This document shows, piece after piece, positions 23,039 to 32,624 of a stretch of DNA of 64,000 nucleotides (positions are counted from its first letter, which is position 1; each line of letters starts with the position of its first letter). Source of the stretch: Fallopia convolvulus (taxonomy: Eukaryota > Streptophyta > Magnoliopsida > Caryophyllales > Polygonaceae). The stretch lies in assembly GCA_964016875.1 (NCBI GenBank), contig OZ024720.1, positions 41,507,106 to 41,571,105 of the forward strand. Reading direction: 5' to 3'. The position numbers and the translations under genes were made by a program. The notes under the pieces were generated by a model, which made no database searches, was not told the origin of the DNA, and saw only the letters and a list, made by a program, of their open reading frames with translations.

Positions 23039-24650
23039 ATGGCTAGTTCAAGCAGACCCGCTACCCGAGCCCAAAAGAAGAGGAGGAACCACAGGTCTCC
23101 ATCTCCACCCCGAGTGGATGATGTGATTTTGAGCAGTCAGAGCCAAGTACGGCGCTACCGGGATTTTTTGGAGAAGGACCATTACACCCGATGTTTCTCG
23201 AAGTCTAGTGCCGTCTCTACGGGCATCTACACGGATGTCAAGGACGCCTTCATCATCCTTGGGGCCGCCCACCTGTTGAAGCAAGAGAACTTGCCACATT
23301 ATCCGGCCCTCACATCCGAGTTCTTGGCCACTTTGGAGACCAACTTCTCGACGAAGACCTCGACGGGACGTATTCGGTTCCGGCTCGGTAACGAGGACCG
23401 TGACTTCACCATGGCGGAGTTCAATGCAATCTTGGAGCTCCCAAACCCGTCAAGAGATTATAGCTTGAAGAACTACTGAGTGACCCGCACTTGGAGCTAC
23501 ATCACCGGAGAGGTTCAATCCTCTACTGCGGCGCTATCCGGGGCAAACATAGTCAACCCCATCTTCCGGATTATCTTGAGAGTCCTCGCCGCAACATTTT
23601 GGCCGAAGAAAGAGTTGAACCGGCCTACAAGAACGGAGGTTGCTTGCTTCCGTACCATTCTCTTTGAGGAGCCCGGCCCCTTGAATTTGGGGTACGAATG
23701 GCTCTACTATGTCGAGAAGTCCACCAAGTACAAGGAGGTGTGGTGTGGCAATTTGGTTAGCCTCTTGGCTAAGAATCTTGGAGTTGATCTCACCCGCTAC
23801 ACACCGGCCCACGCCCAACTCCTCAACAAAAACTATTGGCATAGTGCTGGGATTTTCGTGCAAGCCGAGGGAGGCTACAAGGTGAAGGTGCAAGATCGAC
23901 TAGTCATACCTTCCCTCGACATGTACGAGCTACTCTATGTACCAAATTGGTACGAGGTGTGGACGGGACATCCTTATCCATTGGAGCCAAAACCGGAGGA
24001 CGAGCTCTCGCTTAGGCCTTGTGAAACCCGGTTTGAGCGGGACGACGTGGATGAATATGAAGCAGAAGATGAGCAAGAGGATACCGAGGTAGTAGGCAAC
24101 GACATCGAGGAAGCCGACACCGAGGGAGGCACTGAGGAGCTTAACTTTGAAGAAGAATACATGGACACGGAGGTGTTAGGAGGCCACATCTTCGTTGACG
24201 AGCCCACCAGGGTCGTTAACGACCACTTCCAGCCACCACCCAACACTGTTAACGAGGCACCCAACTTCGTTAACGAGATTACGAAGGGCCCCTGTCGACC
24301 CACCACCAGCTCCTGTCGACCCTCATGCTTACGGTCTCATGCCTTACAACCCGGTGATGTATCAAGATCATTTCCAGCCTCACTACCCACCACCTCCTCA
24401 GCCTGAGTATGCAGGATCGAGTATACCACCACCATGGGCCGAGGATCTTTCTGCACGGATGCAGCAGCTTCACCTTCAGACGGATCACATTCATAGGAGG
24501 ATGGATAGATGGGAAACCGTCTATTCCGCTCGCATGTCGATGGAGGATGAGAGGCAGCGTCAGAGAGAGGCGGATGATGATGAGCGTTGGAGGACGATGT
24601 ACGACTTCATGGGGAACTTTGAGCACTACTTTCCTCCACCGAACCGTTGA
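23039..24650 (+). pseudogene. A2 ORF2 (Athila ORF-1-like, env position), one stop and one frameshift
   Basis: Same protein type as 2982-4592. It has the N-terminal MASSSRPATRAQKKRRN, a conserved globular part, an acidic stretch, a heptad stretch (VDEPTRV, VNDHFQP, TVNE, FVNE), a Pro-rich segment and an Arg/Glu-rich C-terminal helix. A TGA at 23477-23479 replaces CGA of A1, a typical C-to-T change at CpG. A one-base insertion near 24285 shifts the frame, and the A1-like end is then read in the third frame to 24650. No signal peptide or membrane segment is visible. The function is unknown. Confidence 0.75.
24192..24276 (+). repeat. palindrome pairs inside ORF2 (A2)
   Basis: TCGTTGACGA 24192 and TCGTTAACGA 24213; CTGTTAACGA 24246 and TCGTTAACGA 24267. 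Spacing is 21 bp in both pairs, with the same arrangement in A1 (4135/4156 and 4189/4210). Confidence 0.85.
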
Positions 24651-26401
24651 TTCAAGCTCAAGATGAAGTTTCCTTTCCTTGTTTCCACTTTTGTAAGTTT
24701 TATGTCTTTCTTTTTCTTTTTTTTTAAAATTTTTTTGTTTTCTTTTCTATTTCTTTTCCCTCTTCTTCTTATTTTTCTTACAGTGGGGACACTGTAATTT
24801 TAAGTATTGGGTGGGGAGAAAGTAGAAAAATTATGTCCTAGGTGTTTTTGTGTTCTATGTAGTTGTTATTTCTTTTAAACCGAAAAAATCGAAAAATCCA
24901 AAAAAATTGAAAAAAATTGAAAAATCCAAAAAGAGTTTTAGAATTGATAGATATCCCTTCTTATGTTCTATGATAGCAATCACTAGCTTAATCATATAAT
25001 TCCTTGCAAACATGTCTTTGAAAGTATAGTCGGATTCTTAAATTGAAATTATTGTTTGTTTTTAGAAGAGAATAGCACTTGATGAAATTGAGCACATATA
25101 CTTTATAGCATAGATGATGCAATCCAACAAAGTTTACCTTGTGAGTTATTTTTGGCCTTATAGGGAGAACATTTATAAATCCCTCTTCTTTTCTTGTGTG
25201 ATTTACTCTCTTTATGCATATTATCTCTTGGAATTGTGATGGTTATCTATTTCTTGAGACCCTTATAAGATTTTTAGTTCATTACTTGTGAAGATCATAT
25301 GATGGAGAACTTATTTTTATAAGCCCTATTATTCCCTATCTACCTTTACATTATTCCTTCTTTTGATAACCAATTCTGGCCTCAAACCTTTTGTTTTTAG
25401 CTCCACAAAAATTATTCCCTAGCCGAGATAAGCTTGACCCTATCCGGGAATTAGGACTTAGATTGGAGAGGTAAAGTTTTGTGTTTTGTTAAAAAGAAAA
25501 GAGTTTATATTTGCTTGAATTGAAGGGTATTTGGGAAGGGTAGATTGGAAGTCTCTTGTTATTACATGTAAGAAAGGTCTCTTGATAGAAAAAAATGTAC
25601 ACAATAAAGTTTTTGAAGGATGTAGTGAATAAAAAGAAAGAGGAATGTATACGGTGGATCGTTAGCGACCCTGATGTAGGCTCGTTAACGAGGCAGAAGA
25701 AAGAAAGAAAGAAAAAAGAAAAAAAGAAGAAGAAGGAAATCAAAAAGAGATGAAAAGTTGAAGTGCATTTGTGTTTATAGATAATATCAAGAGATTCTTT
25801 TATTTTGGTTATGAGACTTTCTAGGATGATAAAGGGTAAGTGAAAATGAGTGTGCATAATGAAGAGTGAGTTTGGTATGTTCTATGAAAGTTTTTGGTGA
25901 GATGTGAGTTTTTAGGAGTCTTTGATTCCCGGATATTATTAGCACCACATAGCCAAATATTTCCATGCCTTATTGTCATTACCAAGCCCCATTACAACCC
26001 GGCCGAATGGAAACTTCTATGAAGTTTTTCATTGAGCCTAAGTTCTCTTGATGATTCTTTGCTTGTTTTGATAAATCTTGGGTGGATAGTATTGGTGATA
26101 TAAGTTCCAATTTCTATGAGTTTTTTTATATAAGATGAGTTGAGAGATTGAATTTATAAGCCCAAACACTTGAGAGTTGAGTGAAACACATTATATCCCT
26201 TGAGAGGTTGGATTGTATTATTTTATGTCTATTTAAGTGCATATATGTGTGAGGATGTTAATAGTCTTTTGATATAATTTTCTTATATGTAGATGTTGCT
26301 TTTTAGAAGATGGCTATGTCTTGATGAGCGTGATTTGTTTTGGTTTTGGTTAGTGTCTTGTTTATTGCTTGAGGACAAGCAAGTCTAAGTATGGGGTATT
26401 T
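24651..26401 (+). other. A2 3' spacer and polypurine tract
   Basis: Non-coding, 1.75 kb. It carries a motif pair at 25659/25682 (23 bp) and an A/G-rich tract at about 25692-25745. TAAGTATGGGGTATT directly before the LTR at 26402 is the plus-strand primer. Confidence 0.75.
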
Positions 26402-27762
26402 TGATGTTCGCATTTTTAGTATAGTTTTTGATAGGTTTTTCTTTGCTTATTCGCTTTAGTTTTGTTTAGTTTAGGTTTAGTTTTGAGTATTTTTAGTTAG
26501 TTTTGCATAATTCTATGAAAAGGGTGGAATCTACGCTATTTTGTGAATTTTGCAGGTTTTAGCGAGGAAAGGAGCTGAATGGAGTTGATTTTGGAGCATT
26601 ACAGCGAGAGACGGAGGAGTGCATGATTGAAGAAGTCAAAGCTCGAGAGTACAAGAAGAAGTGTTGAAGAAAACAAACCCCAGGCTCGTTAACGAGGCTG
26701 TGAGGGGTCGTTAACGAGGCCACGAAGAGAAAGATTTCGAGTATTATTTTTATTATTCACCGATCCTGAGCGGGAATTTATTTCCGTATCGGTTGAGTAT
26801 CTTTTTAGAATCTTTTGGGGTTGTTAGAATATGTATTTTAGAGTTTACTATCTTTTTAGATTTTATTTCTATCTTTTAGAGATTGTTTCTATCTTTTTAG
26901 GAAAGTTTATATCTTTTAGCCTTTTTAGTTTTTTAGCTTTTTAGTATAAATACCCTTCTATCTAGCATAGAAAGGGGGGCTTGATTTGGAGAAGTTTTTT
27001 TTAGAGAGCTTATTTTAGAGGAGATTTTGAGGACGACCGAAGGAGAGAGAGATCGGATCGGAAGAGGATCACGAGGTTCGGTAGACGACGGTTGTCGAGT
27101 GTTCGTTGGTTGTGATTGTGGTTCGGTGTATGTTTTTTTTTTGGTTTTTTCTAAATCTCTGTAAGACAATATATTTTTCTTATTAATTTAAGTTTGAGTT
27201 TTGTTTCAATGTTTCTTTTTATTGAAGTTTTTAGTTTCTTAGTTATGATTAGTGAGTAGTTTATTTTTCTAGGGTCGGGGTTAAGCCCGGCATAGTCGAG
27301 CATGTTTGATGAGTAAGATTGTGTGTTGAATGTCTTTTATCTTTTATTGAGATTGTTTGTAGTGCTTAATACCAAAACGAAAGTTGAGGTAATTTAGGTT
27401 TTTAACTCGATTGAAAGAGAAAGTTAGTAACTTGAAGGTTGATATCGTTTGAAAACGAAAGTTTCAAGCTTTAGATCCGAAACAAGCAATTGAGTGAATT
27501 AGGATGCGAAAGTAGATTAATTTACTTGTTAAGTCAACGAAAGTTGATAACTCTATCTATTTAAAGGCATGATCTTATCTTCTTACGAATTTTTATGCTT
27601 GGCTATGTTGTGGTGTCCCTTGTCCTAGACAATATATTTTTGCTTTATTTGTTAGATTGATAGACAAACAACCTTGCTTCTTGTGGAACGATCCTGACTC
27701 CACTGTACTCAGCGGGGTCTTGACTTACAAATTTATTTGTTGGCCGAGAAACCCTCTCAACA
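26402..27762 (+). mobile_element. A2 3' LTR with internal deletion
   Basis: 1361 bp, from TGATGTTCGC to CCCTCTCAACA, TATAAATA at 26945. It is nearly identical to the 5' LTR except that about 170 bp are missing (5' LTR about 15408-15583), including the second motif pair. Confidence 0.9.
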
Positions 27763-27767
27763 CTTTG
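27763..27767. repeat. A2 target-site duplication, right
   Basis: CTTTG, identical to 14163-14167. Confidence 0.9.
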
Positions 27768-28775
27768 TCGTGGCCTTGATTGTTTACGTTCTCGTTAAGA
27801 GAACGGTTTCAAACGAACTAGTGAGGGGCGCGGGATTAACCCGACGCCTCTATATAATTTTACTAAGTCGTATGCCTTTGCGCTTAAAGTACGACTTTCA
27901 GGATCATGATCCATGTCCGCTCCAATTGCAAGGAGAGATGAGTGGCACTCTAGCTAAGTGTCGGGAACAGAGTTTTCCCTTGGTCTACCGGACCATGCAA
28001 GCCCCACCCCCTTTAAAAATCATTAATGTAACCGTAATTTACGTCACTATATAAGATAAGTTCCCAATGCACATTTAAAAGACATCAAACCGGACCGGTC
28101 TCAAATGATCGATCCGGCTCTCGGTCCGCTCAGGGACCGAGAGGTTTTCAACTTGTATGAATTAATAATGTTCCCAACATCCTTTCTACTCTAAAAGAAG
28201 CCTACAATTTAGTAGCTCTTCTCTCGATTAAACAAGCTATCTCCGCTTGAGATACGCTCATCTTCGTTACGATAAACCCCACATAAAGTTCTATACCTCA
28301 AAACCCCTATGAACATATCTCCCTCGTATATTAGAGAAAATTACCGAATTACCCTAGGGAAGTTCCTTTCCCGCTTGCTTAGTCTCTTAGACTAATTCTT
28401 CTTTTCCACATGTTTGCCTGGCGTATTCTCGCCTCTTGCGAATTATGTCAGAACCTAGGAACCCAAATAAGGCATAAGGTGAAGGCGAAGGAAGGACAAG
28501 GATCTTCAAGATGTATTTTCATACCCTTTTGATTTATTTATGTTTATGTTCCAAGGACAAGTTCTAATGCGTTTCATTCTCGAACAATATTTGGTTTAAA
28601 GCAATGTAAGATGGTTTGTACGAACAAAGTCTCTTTCGAGAGCACCCTTTTATAATTATGTCAATTTCCACAATTTATATGTTTAATATCATTCTAAAAG
28701 CCCTGGGTGACTTTGGATGGTAAAATCCGAGGACACTGACGGTAATACTCAGTGTTGTAAAATAGGGGTGTTACA
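27768..28775 (+). mobile_element. right LTR-like arm, part after A2
   Basis: It continues 14167 after removal of A2; TGGCC and flanks still match 8030 in inverted form. It ends GGGGTGTTACA, a usual end of Ty3/gypsy LTRs. No PBS follows, so the arm may be a solo LTR. No gene is seen. Confidence 0.5.
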
Positions 28776-28869
28776 CACGCGTCAAATCAGTCAGGCAACT
28801 GATTTGATTAATTGGGAAGCAGAAGCAATAAGGAGATAAAATGATTAAAAATCCTTAATTGGTAGATAA

Positions 28870-28950
28870 GTTGTTATGGCATAGCAGAAAAAGGAGTGTG
28901 TATTTGTTTGGAAAATGCAAGAAGTCATGGGTTCGAATCCCACCTCTCAC
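28870..28950 (+). mobile_element. tRNA-like head of a possible SINE
   Basis: A-box-like TGGCATAGCAG (28877-28887) and a perfect B box GGTTCGAATCC (28930-28940), followed by a T-rich tail. The fit to a functional tRNA is poor. Confidence 0.4.
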
Positions 28951-29191
28951 ATTTTTATTTTTGTCTCATTCTTTTTTTTTCCATTCTTCGTATTTTTATT
29001 TAGAATTTAACTAGCAAGACCCAATCGTGTCATGCACGATTATGACTTGAGAATTTGTTTTTATGTAAGAACCATATATTATATCAATAATTATTAAAAA
29101 TTAAATAAATGGTGTTACAACTCATGTTTTAAAAAAATAAAAAAATATGAGGTGTACCACCACTGATATCATTATAAATTGATATTATACA

Positions 29192-29196
29192 TATAT
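29192..29196. repeat. target duplication of chromovirus D, left
   Basis: TATAT, matching 34587-34591. Confidence 0.85.
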
Positions 29197-29557
29197 TGAG
29201 AACGGAAAACGAATTAGCAAGTAGGATAGCAATGAATCAACCCACAAGAGATTGAATACCAATCTGGATTTGGGCTCACAAGTTCAGAGATCGATTGAAG
29301 GAAGAAAATCAATCTGGAGAATTCTTGCAAGAAACGGAAGTGAAGAGAGCATGAGGTTGGTGTGTTGGGAATAATTTTCTGATTGCCCATGTCAGACCAG
29401 GCCACATGCCTCAAATACATCCAAAACAGCCTAACGGCCAAGTGAGCCGGAACAAACCGGTTTTAGGAAAGCTTTAGGTACAACCGGATAAAACCGGGTT
29501 AAGCTACTAAATTCAGACTTGAAATATAAAGTAACACTTTAATATTATATTGTAACA
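29197..29557 (-). mobile_element. chromovirus D 3' LTR
   Basis: TGAGAACGGAAAAC to TTATATTGTAACA on the plus strand, 361 bp. On the minus strand, the purine tract GAAGGAGGGAGTCA (29558-29571) precedes it. Confidence 0.92.
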
Positions 29558-29585
29558 TGACTCCCTCCTTCAAGGATCCTTGTCC

Positions 29586-32500
29586 TCAAGGATCAAAACT
29601 AGGATACTTTGCAATGAAGTCGGAATAATACTCCCAAGTTGCAGACGAAGGAGGTTCTCCCTGCCACTGGACTAAGATCTTTGTAGATGCTGCATTGTTC
29701 CTTTTGACCATCTTTCGCTCAAGTATGGCCTCAGGTTCCTTGATGCTACCGACATCAGCAAGAAATTGGGGCAGCAGTGGCGGTGTAGTTGGAGGATTGG
29801 GGCAATGCTTAAGCTGACTCACATGAAAAGTGTTGTGGATGCAAGCGGTTGTAGGGAGCTCTAGTTTGTAGGCCACAGCATTGATCTTTTCGATCACCTT
29901 GAATGGGCCATAAAATTTGGGAGAGAACTTGTGCGCCCGTTGCTTTTGCTTCAAGGAGTTTTGGCGATACGGTTGTAACTTCAGATAGGCCCAGTCACCA
30001 ATAGAGAACTCTTTGTGAGTGCGGCGCTTGTTAGCTTGCTGGCACATACGATTTTGAGCTCGGAGCAGGTGGAATTTCAGCATGGATATGACCTCTTCAA
30101 GTTTCAGGAAGCTGCGGTCAATCAATTGGGATTTGCTCTCCCCTGGTATATAGGGCAAGTGGACTGGTGGGGCATAGCCGTAAAGCACTTCAAAGGGGGT
30201 TGAATTGATAGATGTATGATGAGTGGTATTGTACCACCATTCAGCTAACGGGAGCCATTTGCTCCAAGAGTGTGGTGCATCCGCGCACATGCAACGGAGG
30301 TATGTCTCTAGAGTGCGGTTCGTGACCTCTGTTTGTCCATCGCTTTGGGGATGGTATGTTGATGAGAAGTTGAGGTCTACCCCATGGAGTCTGAATATTT
30401 CTTGCCATATATCACTAAGAAAAAGAGGATCACGGTCACTGATAATAGACATTGGCATGCCATGTAATTTGAACACTTGGTCAAGATATATTTGGGCCAC
30501 TGAGGAAGCAGTAAAGGGGTGAGAAAGGGCCATGAAATGTGCATATTTGCTGAAGCGATCTATCACTACTAGAATAGTGTGCTTGCCCAGGGATGGTGGT
30601 AAACCTTCAATGAAGTCCATACTAATGGACTCCCAAACACCATTTGGAGTTGGTAACGGTTGCAATAGCCCTGGGGAGGCGGAGCAATCATACTTAAACT
30701 GTTGGAAAATCCTACAGTTTCGGATGTATTGATGCACATGTTTAGCCATACCCGGCCAGTAGAAAAGGGATTTAACTCTCTGAATCGTAGCATCAGGACC
30801 AGAATGGCCTCCTAGAGGAGAATCATGCATCCACTGTAAGATTTGAAGTTTCAGAGTATCAGAATTGCCCACAACCAGTTTGCCCCTTCGTCGGAGTTCC
30901 TGATTAACATAAGTGAAGTGTGGGTGGCTGCTGTCATTTGCTAATTTCTCAGAAATAATAGAGACACAATTTGGATCCGTGGACCATAGAGCCTGAATAG
31001 CATTGTAGAGCTCAGAATGGATGTTGGAAAGGGTGATTTGCATGAGTTGACTTCCAGTAACTCGGGATAGGGCGTCTGCAGCTTTATTTTCACGACCCTG
31101 ATTATATTCTATAGAAAAGTTATAGCCGAGCAACTTTGACAACCACATGTGTTGGGTCGGTGTTGTGATTTTCTGTTCCAAGAGATATTTTAGGGCTTTT
31201 TGATCAGTTCGAATGATGAATGGGTGATGCAACAAATAGGAACCCCAGTGTTGGACTGCGAAGACAACGGCCATGAGTTCTTTTTCGTAAACAGAAAGTG
31301 CTTGTTGTTTAGGACCCAAGGCGCGGTTGAGGAATGAGATTGGATGCTGGTCTTGCATCAATACAGCACCAATACCGTTGTTGCTGGCATCTATTTCAAC
31401 AATGAACACTTTTTGAAAATCAGGCAGGGCCAGGACAGGTGAAGAAGAGAGGGCTGTTTTGAGTTGTTTGAAAGCTGTGAGGGCTTCTGGAGTCCAAGTA
31501 AAATTGTCTTTTTTGAGGAGGAGGGTTAGTGGTTTGGCAATTATACTGTAGTTCTTTATGAACCTCCTGTAATAGTTTGCTAAGCCCAAGAAGCTGCGCA
31601 ATTGTTTGAGGTTTACTGGTTGAGGCCAGTGTTTGATGGCATGTATTTTGGCTGGATCGGTGCTGACTCCAGATGCTGAAATAAAGTGCCCTAAATATTC
31701 AATGGTAGAACTACCAAAGTTGCACTTAGAAGGTTTTAAGAACAGCTTGTGTTCCCGAAGGATGGAGAAAACCTGGGACAAGTGGTGAAGGTGTGAAGAC
31801 CAGGATGGGCTATAAACAAGAATGTCATCAAAGAAGACAAGGACGAATTTTCTTGTGACATCTTTAAAAATGTGGTTCATGAGGCTTTGAAAGGTGCAAG
31901 GGGCATTGGAAAGGCCAAAAGACATGACAAGGTACTCGTAATGGCTGGAGTTGGTTTTAAAAGCGGTTTTGAAGATATCTTGGGGATGCATTCTTATTTG
32001 ATGGAATCCGGCTCGAAGGTCGAGCTTAGAAAAGACTTGAGACCCTCCTAATTCATCTAGTAAGTCTTCTAGGAGGGGTATGGGATACTTGTCTTTTATG
32101 GTTTGGGTGTTGAGGCCTCGGTAGTCAACACATAACCGCCATGAACCATCTTTCTTTTTGACTAGGACAACTAGAGAGGCGTAGGGGCTGTTACTGTATT
32201 GAATAACGCCTTCTTTCAGCATGTCACTAATCAATGACTCGATAGCATCTTTCTGGTGAGTAGAATATCTGTAAGGCCTTTGGTTTATGGGTTGGGATTC
32301 GGGTAAGGTGGGAATGAGGTGGTCGAAACCTGGTCTGAAAGGTGGGAGTTGAGTGGGTGGATCGAATAAATCAGAGTACTTGTGAAGCAGGTGTTTGAGG
32401 TCTACATCTTCAGCTCGGGAAGGTTCAATTTGAGCTGAGATATGGTATAGAGATGCATCAGTGGGAGTCTCAGCTGGGTTAATGACTTGGAGGAAAGCTA

Positions 32501-32618
32501 ATTGAGCACCCTGTTGAATGCATTTGTTCAACTTATTCCCTTTGATTATTTTGCAATTAGAACTGTTGGCCCCTCGAAGTGTGCACTGTCTTCCATTCAT
32601 TTGGAATTTCATTTTCAT
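29586..32618 (-). CDS. pol: chromovirus D pol: RT, RNase H, integrase, chromodomain
   Basis: About 1010 residues are open. The RT has WRLCVDYRGLN and FFDD at the catalytic site; RNase H has EIDASNNGIGAVL and RTDQKAL. The integrase zinc domain is H-x-H then C-x2-F (the second Cys is lost: CRIFQQ); the core keeps MDFIEGLPP, IISDRDP and QTEVTNR, so DDE is present. The C-terminus has a chromodomain (ILVQWQGEPPSSATWEYY), which in chromoviruses steers integration to marked chromatin. The first Met is not the natural start: the same frame continues upstream through a TAA (32625-32627) into gag-protease, so pol would be made as a fusion in an intact copy. Confidence 0.92.
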   Translation of the reverse strand: MKMKFQMNGRQCTLRGANSSNCKIIKGNKLNKCIQQGAQLAFLQVINPAETPTDASLYHISAQIEPSRAEDVDLKHLLHKYSDLFDPPTQLPPFRPGFDHLIPTLPESQPINQRPYRYSTHQKDAIESLISDMLKEGVIQYSNSPYASLVVLVKKKDGSWRLCVDYRGLNTQTIKDKYPIPLLEDLLDELGGSQVFSKLDLRAGFHQIRMHPQDIFKTAFKTNSSHYEYLVMSFGLSNAPCTFQSLMNHIFKDVTRKFVLVFFDDILVYSPSWSSHLHHLSQVFSILREHKLFLKPSKCNFGSSTIEYLGHFISASGVSTDPAKIHAIKHWPQPVNLKQLRSFLGLANYYRRFIKNYSIIAKPLTLLLKKDNFTWTPEALTAFKQLKTALSSSPVLALPDFQKVFIVEIDASNNGIGAVLMQDQHPISFLNRALGPKQQALSVYEKELMAVVFAVQHWGSYLLHHPFIIRTDQKALKYLLEQKITTPTQHMWLSKLLGYNFSIEYNQGRENKAADALSRVTGSQLMQITLSNIHSELYNAIQALWSTDPNCVSIISEKLANDSSHPHFTYVNQELRRRGKLVVGNSDTLKLQILQWMHDSPLGGHSGPDATIQRVKSLFYWPGMAKHVHQYIRNCRIFQQFKYDCSASPGLLQPLPTPNGVWESISMDFIEGLPPSLGKHTILVVIDRFSKYAHFMALSHPFTASSVAQIYLDQVFKLHGMPMSIISDRDPLFLSDIWQEIFRLHGVDLNFSSTYHPQSDGQTEVTNRTLETYLRCMCADAPHSWSKWLPLAEWWYNTTHHTSINSTPFEVLYGYAPPVHLPYIPGESKSQLIDRSFLKLEEVISMLKFHLLRAQNRMCQQANKRRTHKEFSIGDWAYLKLQPYRQNSLKQKQRAHKFSPKFYGPFKVIEKINAVAYKLELPTTACIHNTFHVSQLKHCPNPPTTPPLLPQFLADVGSIKEPEAILERKMVKRNNAASTKILVQWQGEPPSSATWEYYSDFIAKYPSFDP

Positions 32619-32624
32619 GTGAAC

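Larger units (their letters stand above)
14452..26717 (+). repeat. dispersed paired TCGTTAACGA palindromes in A2
   Basis: Pairs by start: 14452/14474, 15512/15533, 17466/17487, 18322/18343, 18376/18397, 20132/20153, 20234/20255, 21933/21954, 22842/22863, 24192/24213, 24246/24267, 25659/25682 and 26686/26708. Single sites are at 17343, 20287 and 22093. Spacing is 21 bp in all coding pairs and 21-23 bp elsewhere. Confidence 0.9.
14168..27762 (+). mobile_element. Athila-like Ty3/gypsy element A2, nearly complete (13.6 kb)
   Basis: The parts in order are 5' LTR, tRNA-Asp PBS, gag-protease, RT-RNase H-integrase, conserved motif, duplicated internal promoter, leader intron, ORF2, spacer, PPT and 3' LTR, bounded by the 5-bp duplication CTTTG. 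The RT (SWRMCIDYRKLN, YLDGYSGFWQI, FMDD) and the DLG protease are of Athila type. Known lesions are one frameshift and one stop in gag-pol, one stop and one frameshift in ORF2, and a deletion in the 3' LTR. It probably moved relatively recently, as the two LTRs are nearly identical where they align. Confidence 0.95.

Noticed and set aside
28877..28940. tRNA gene
   Set aside because: The B box is good but the acceptor stem and other arms cannot be paired into a full cloverleaf.
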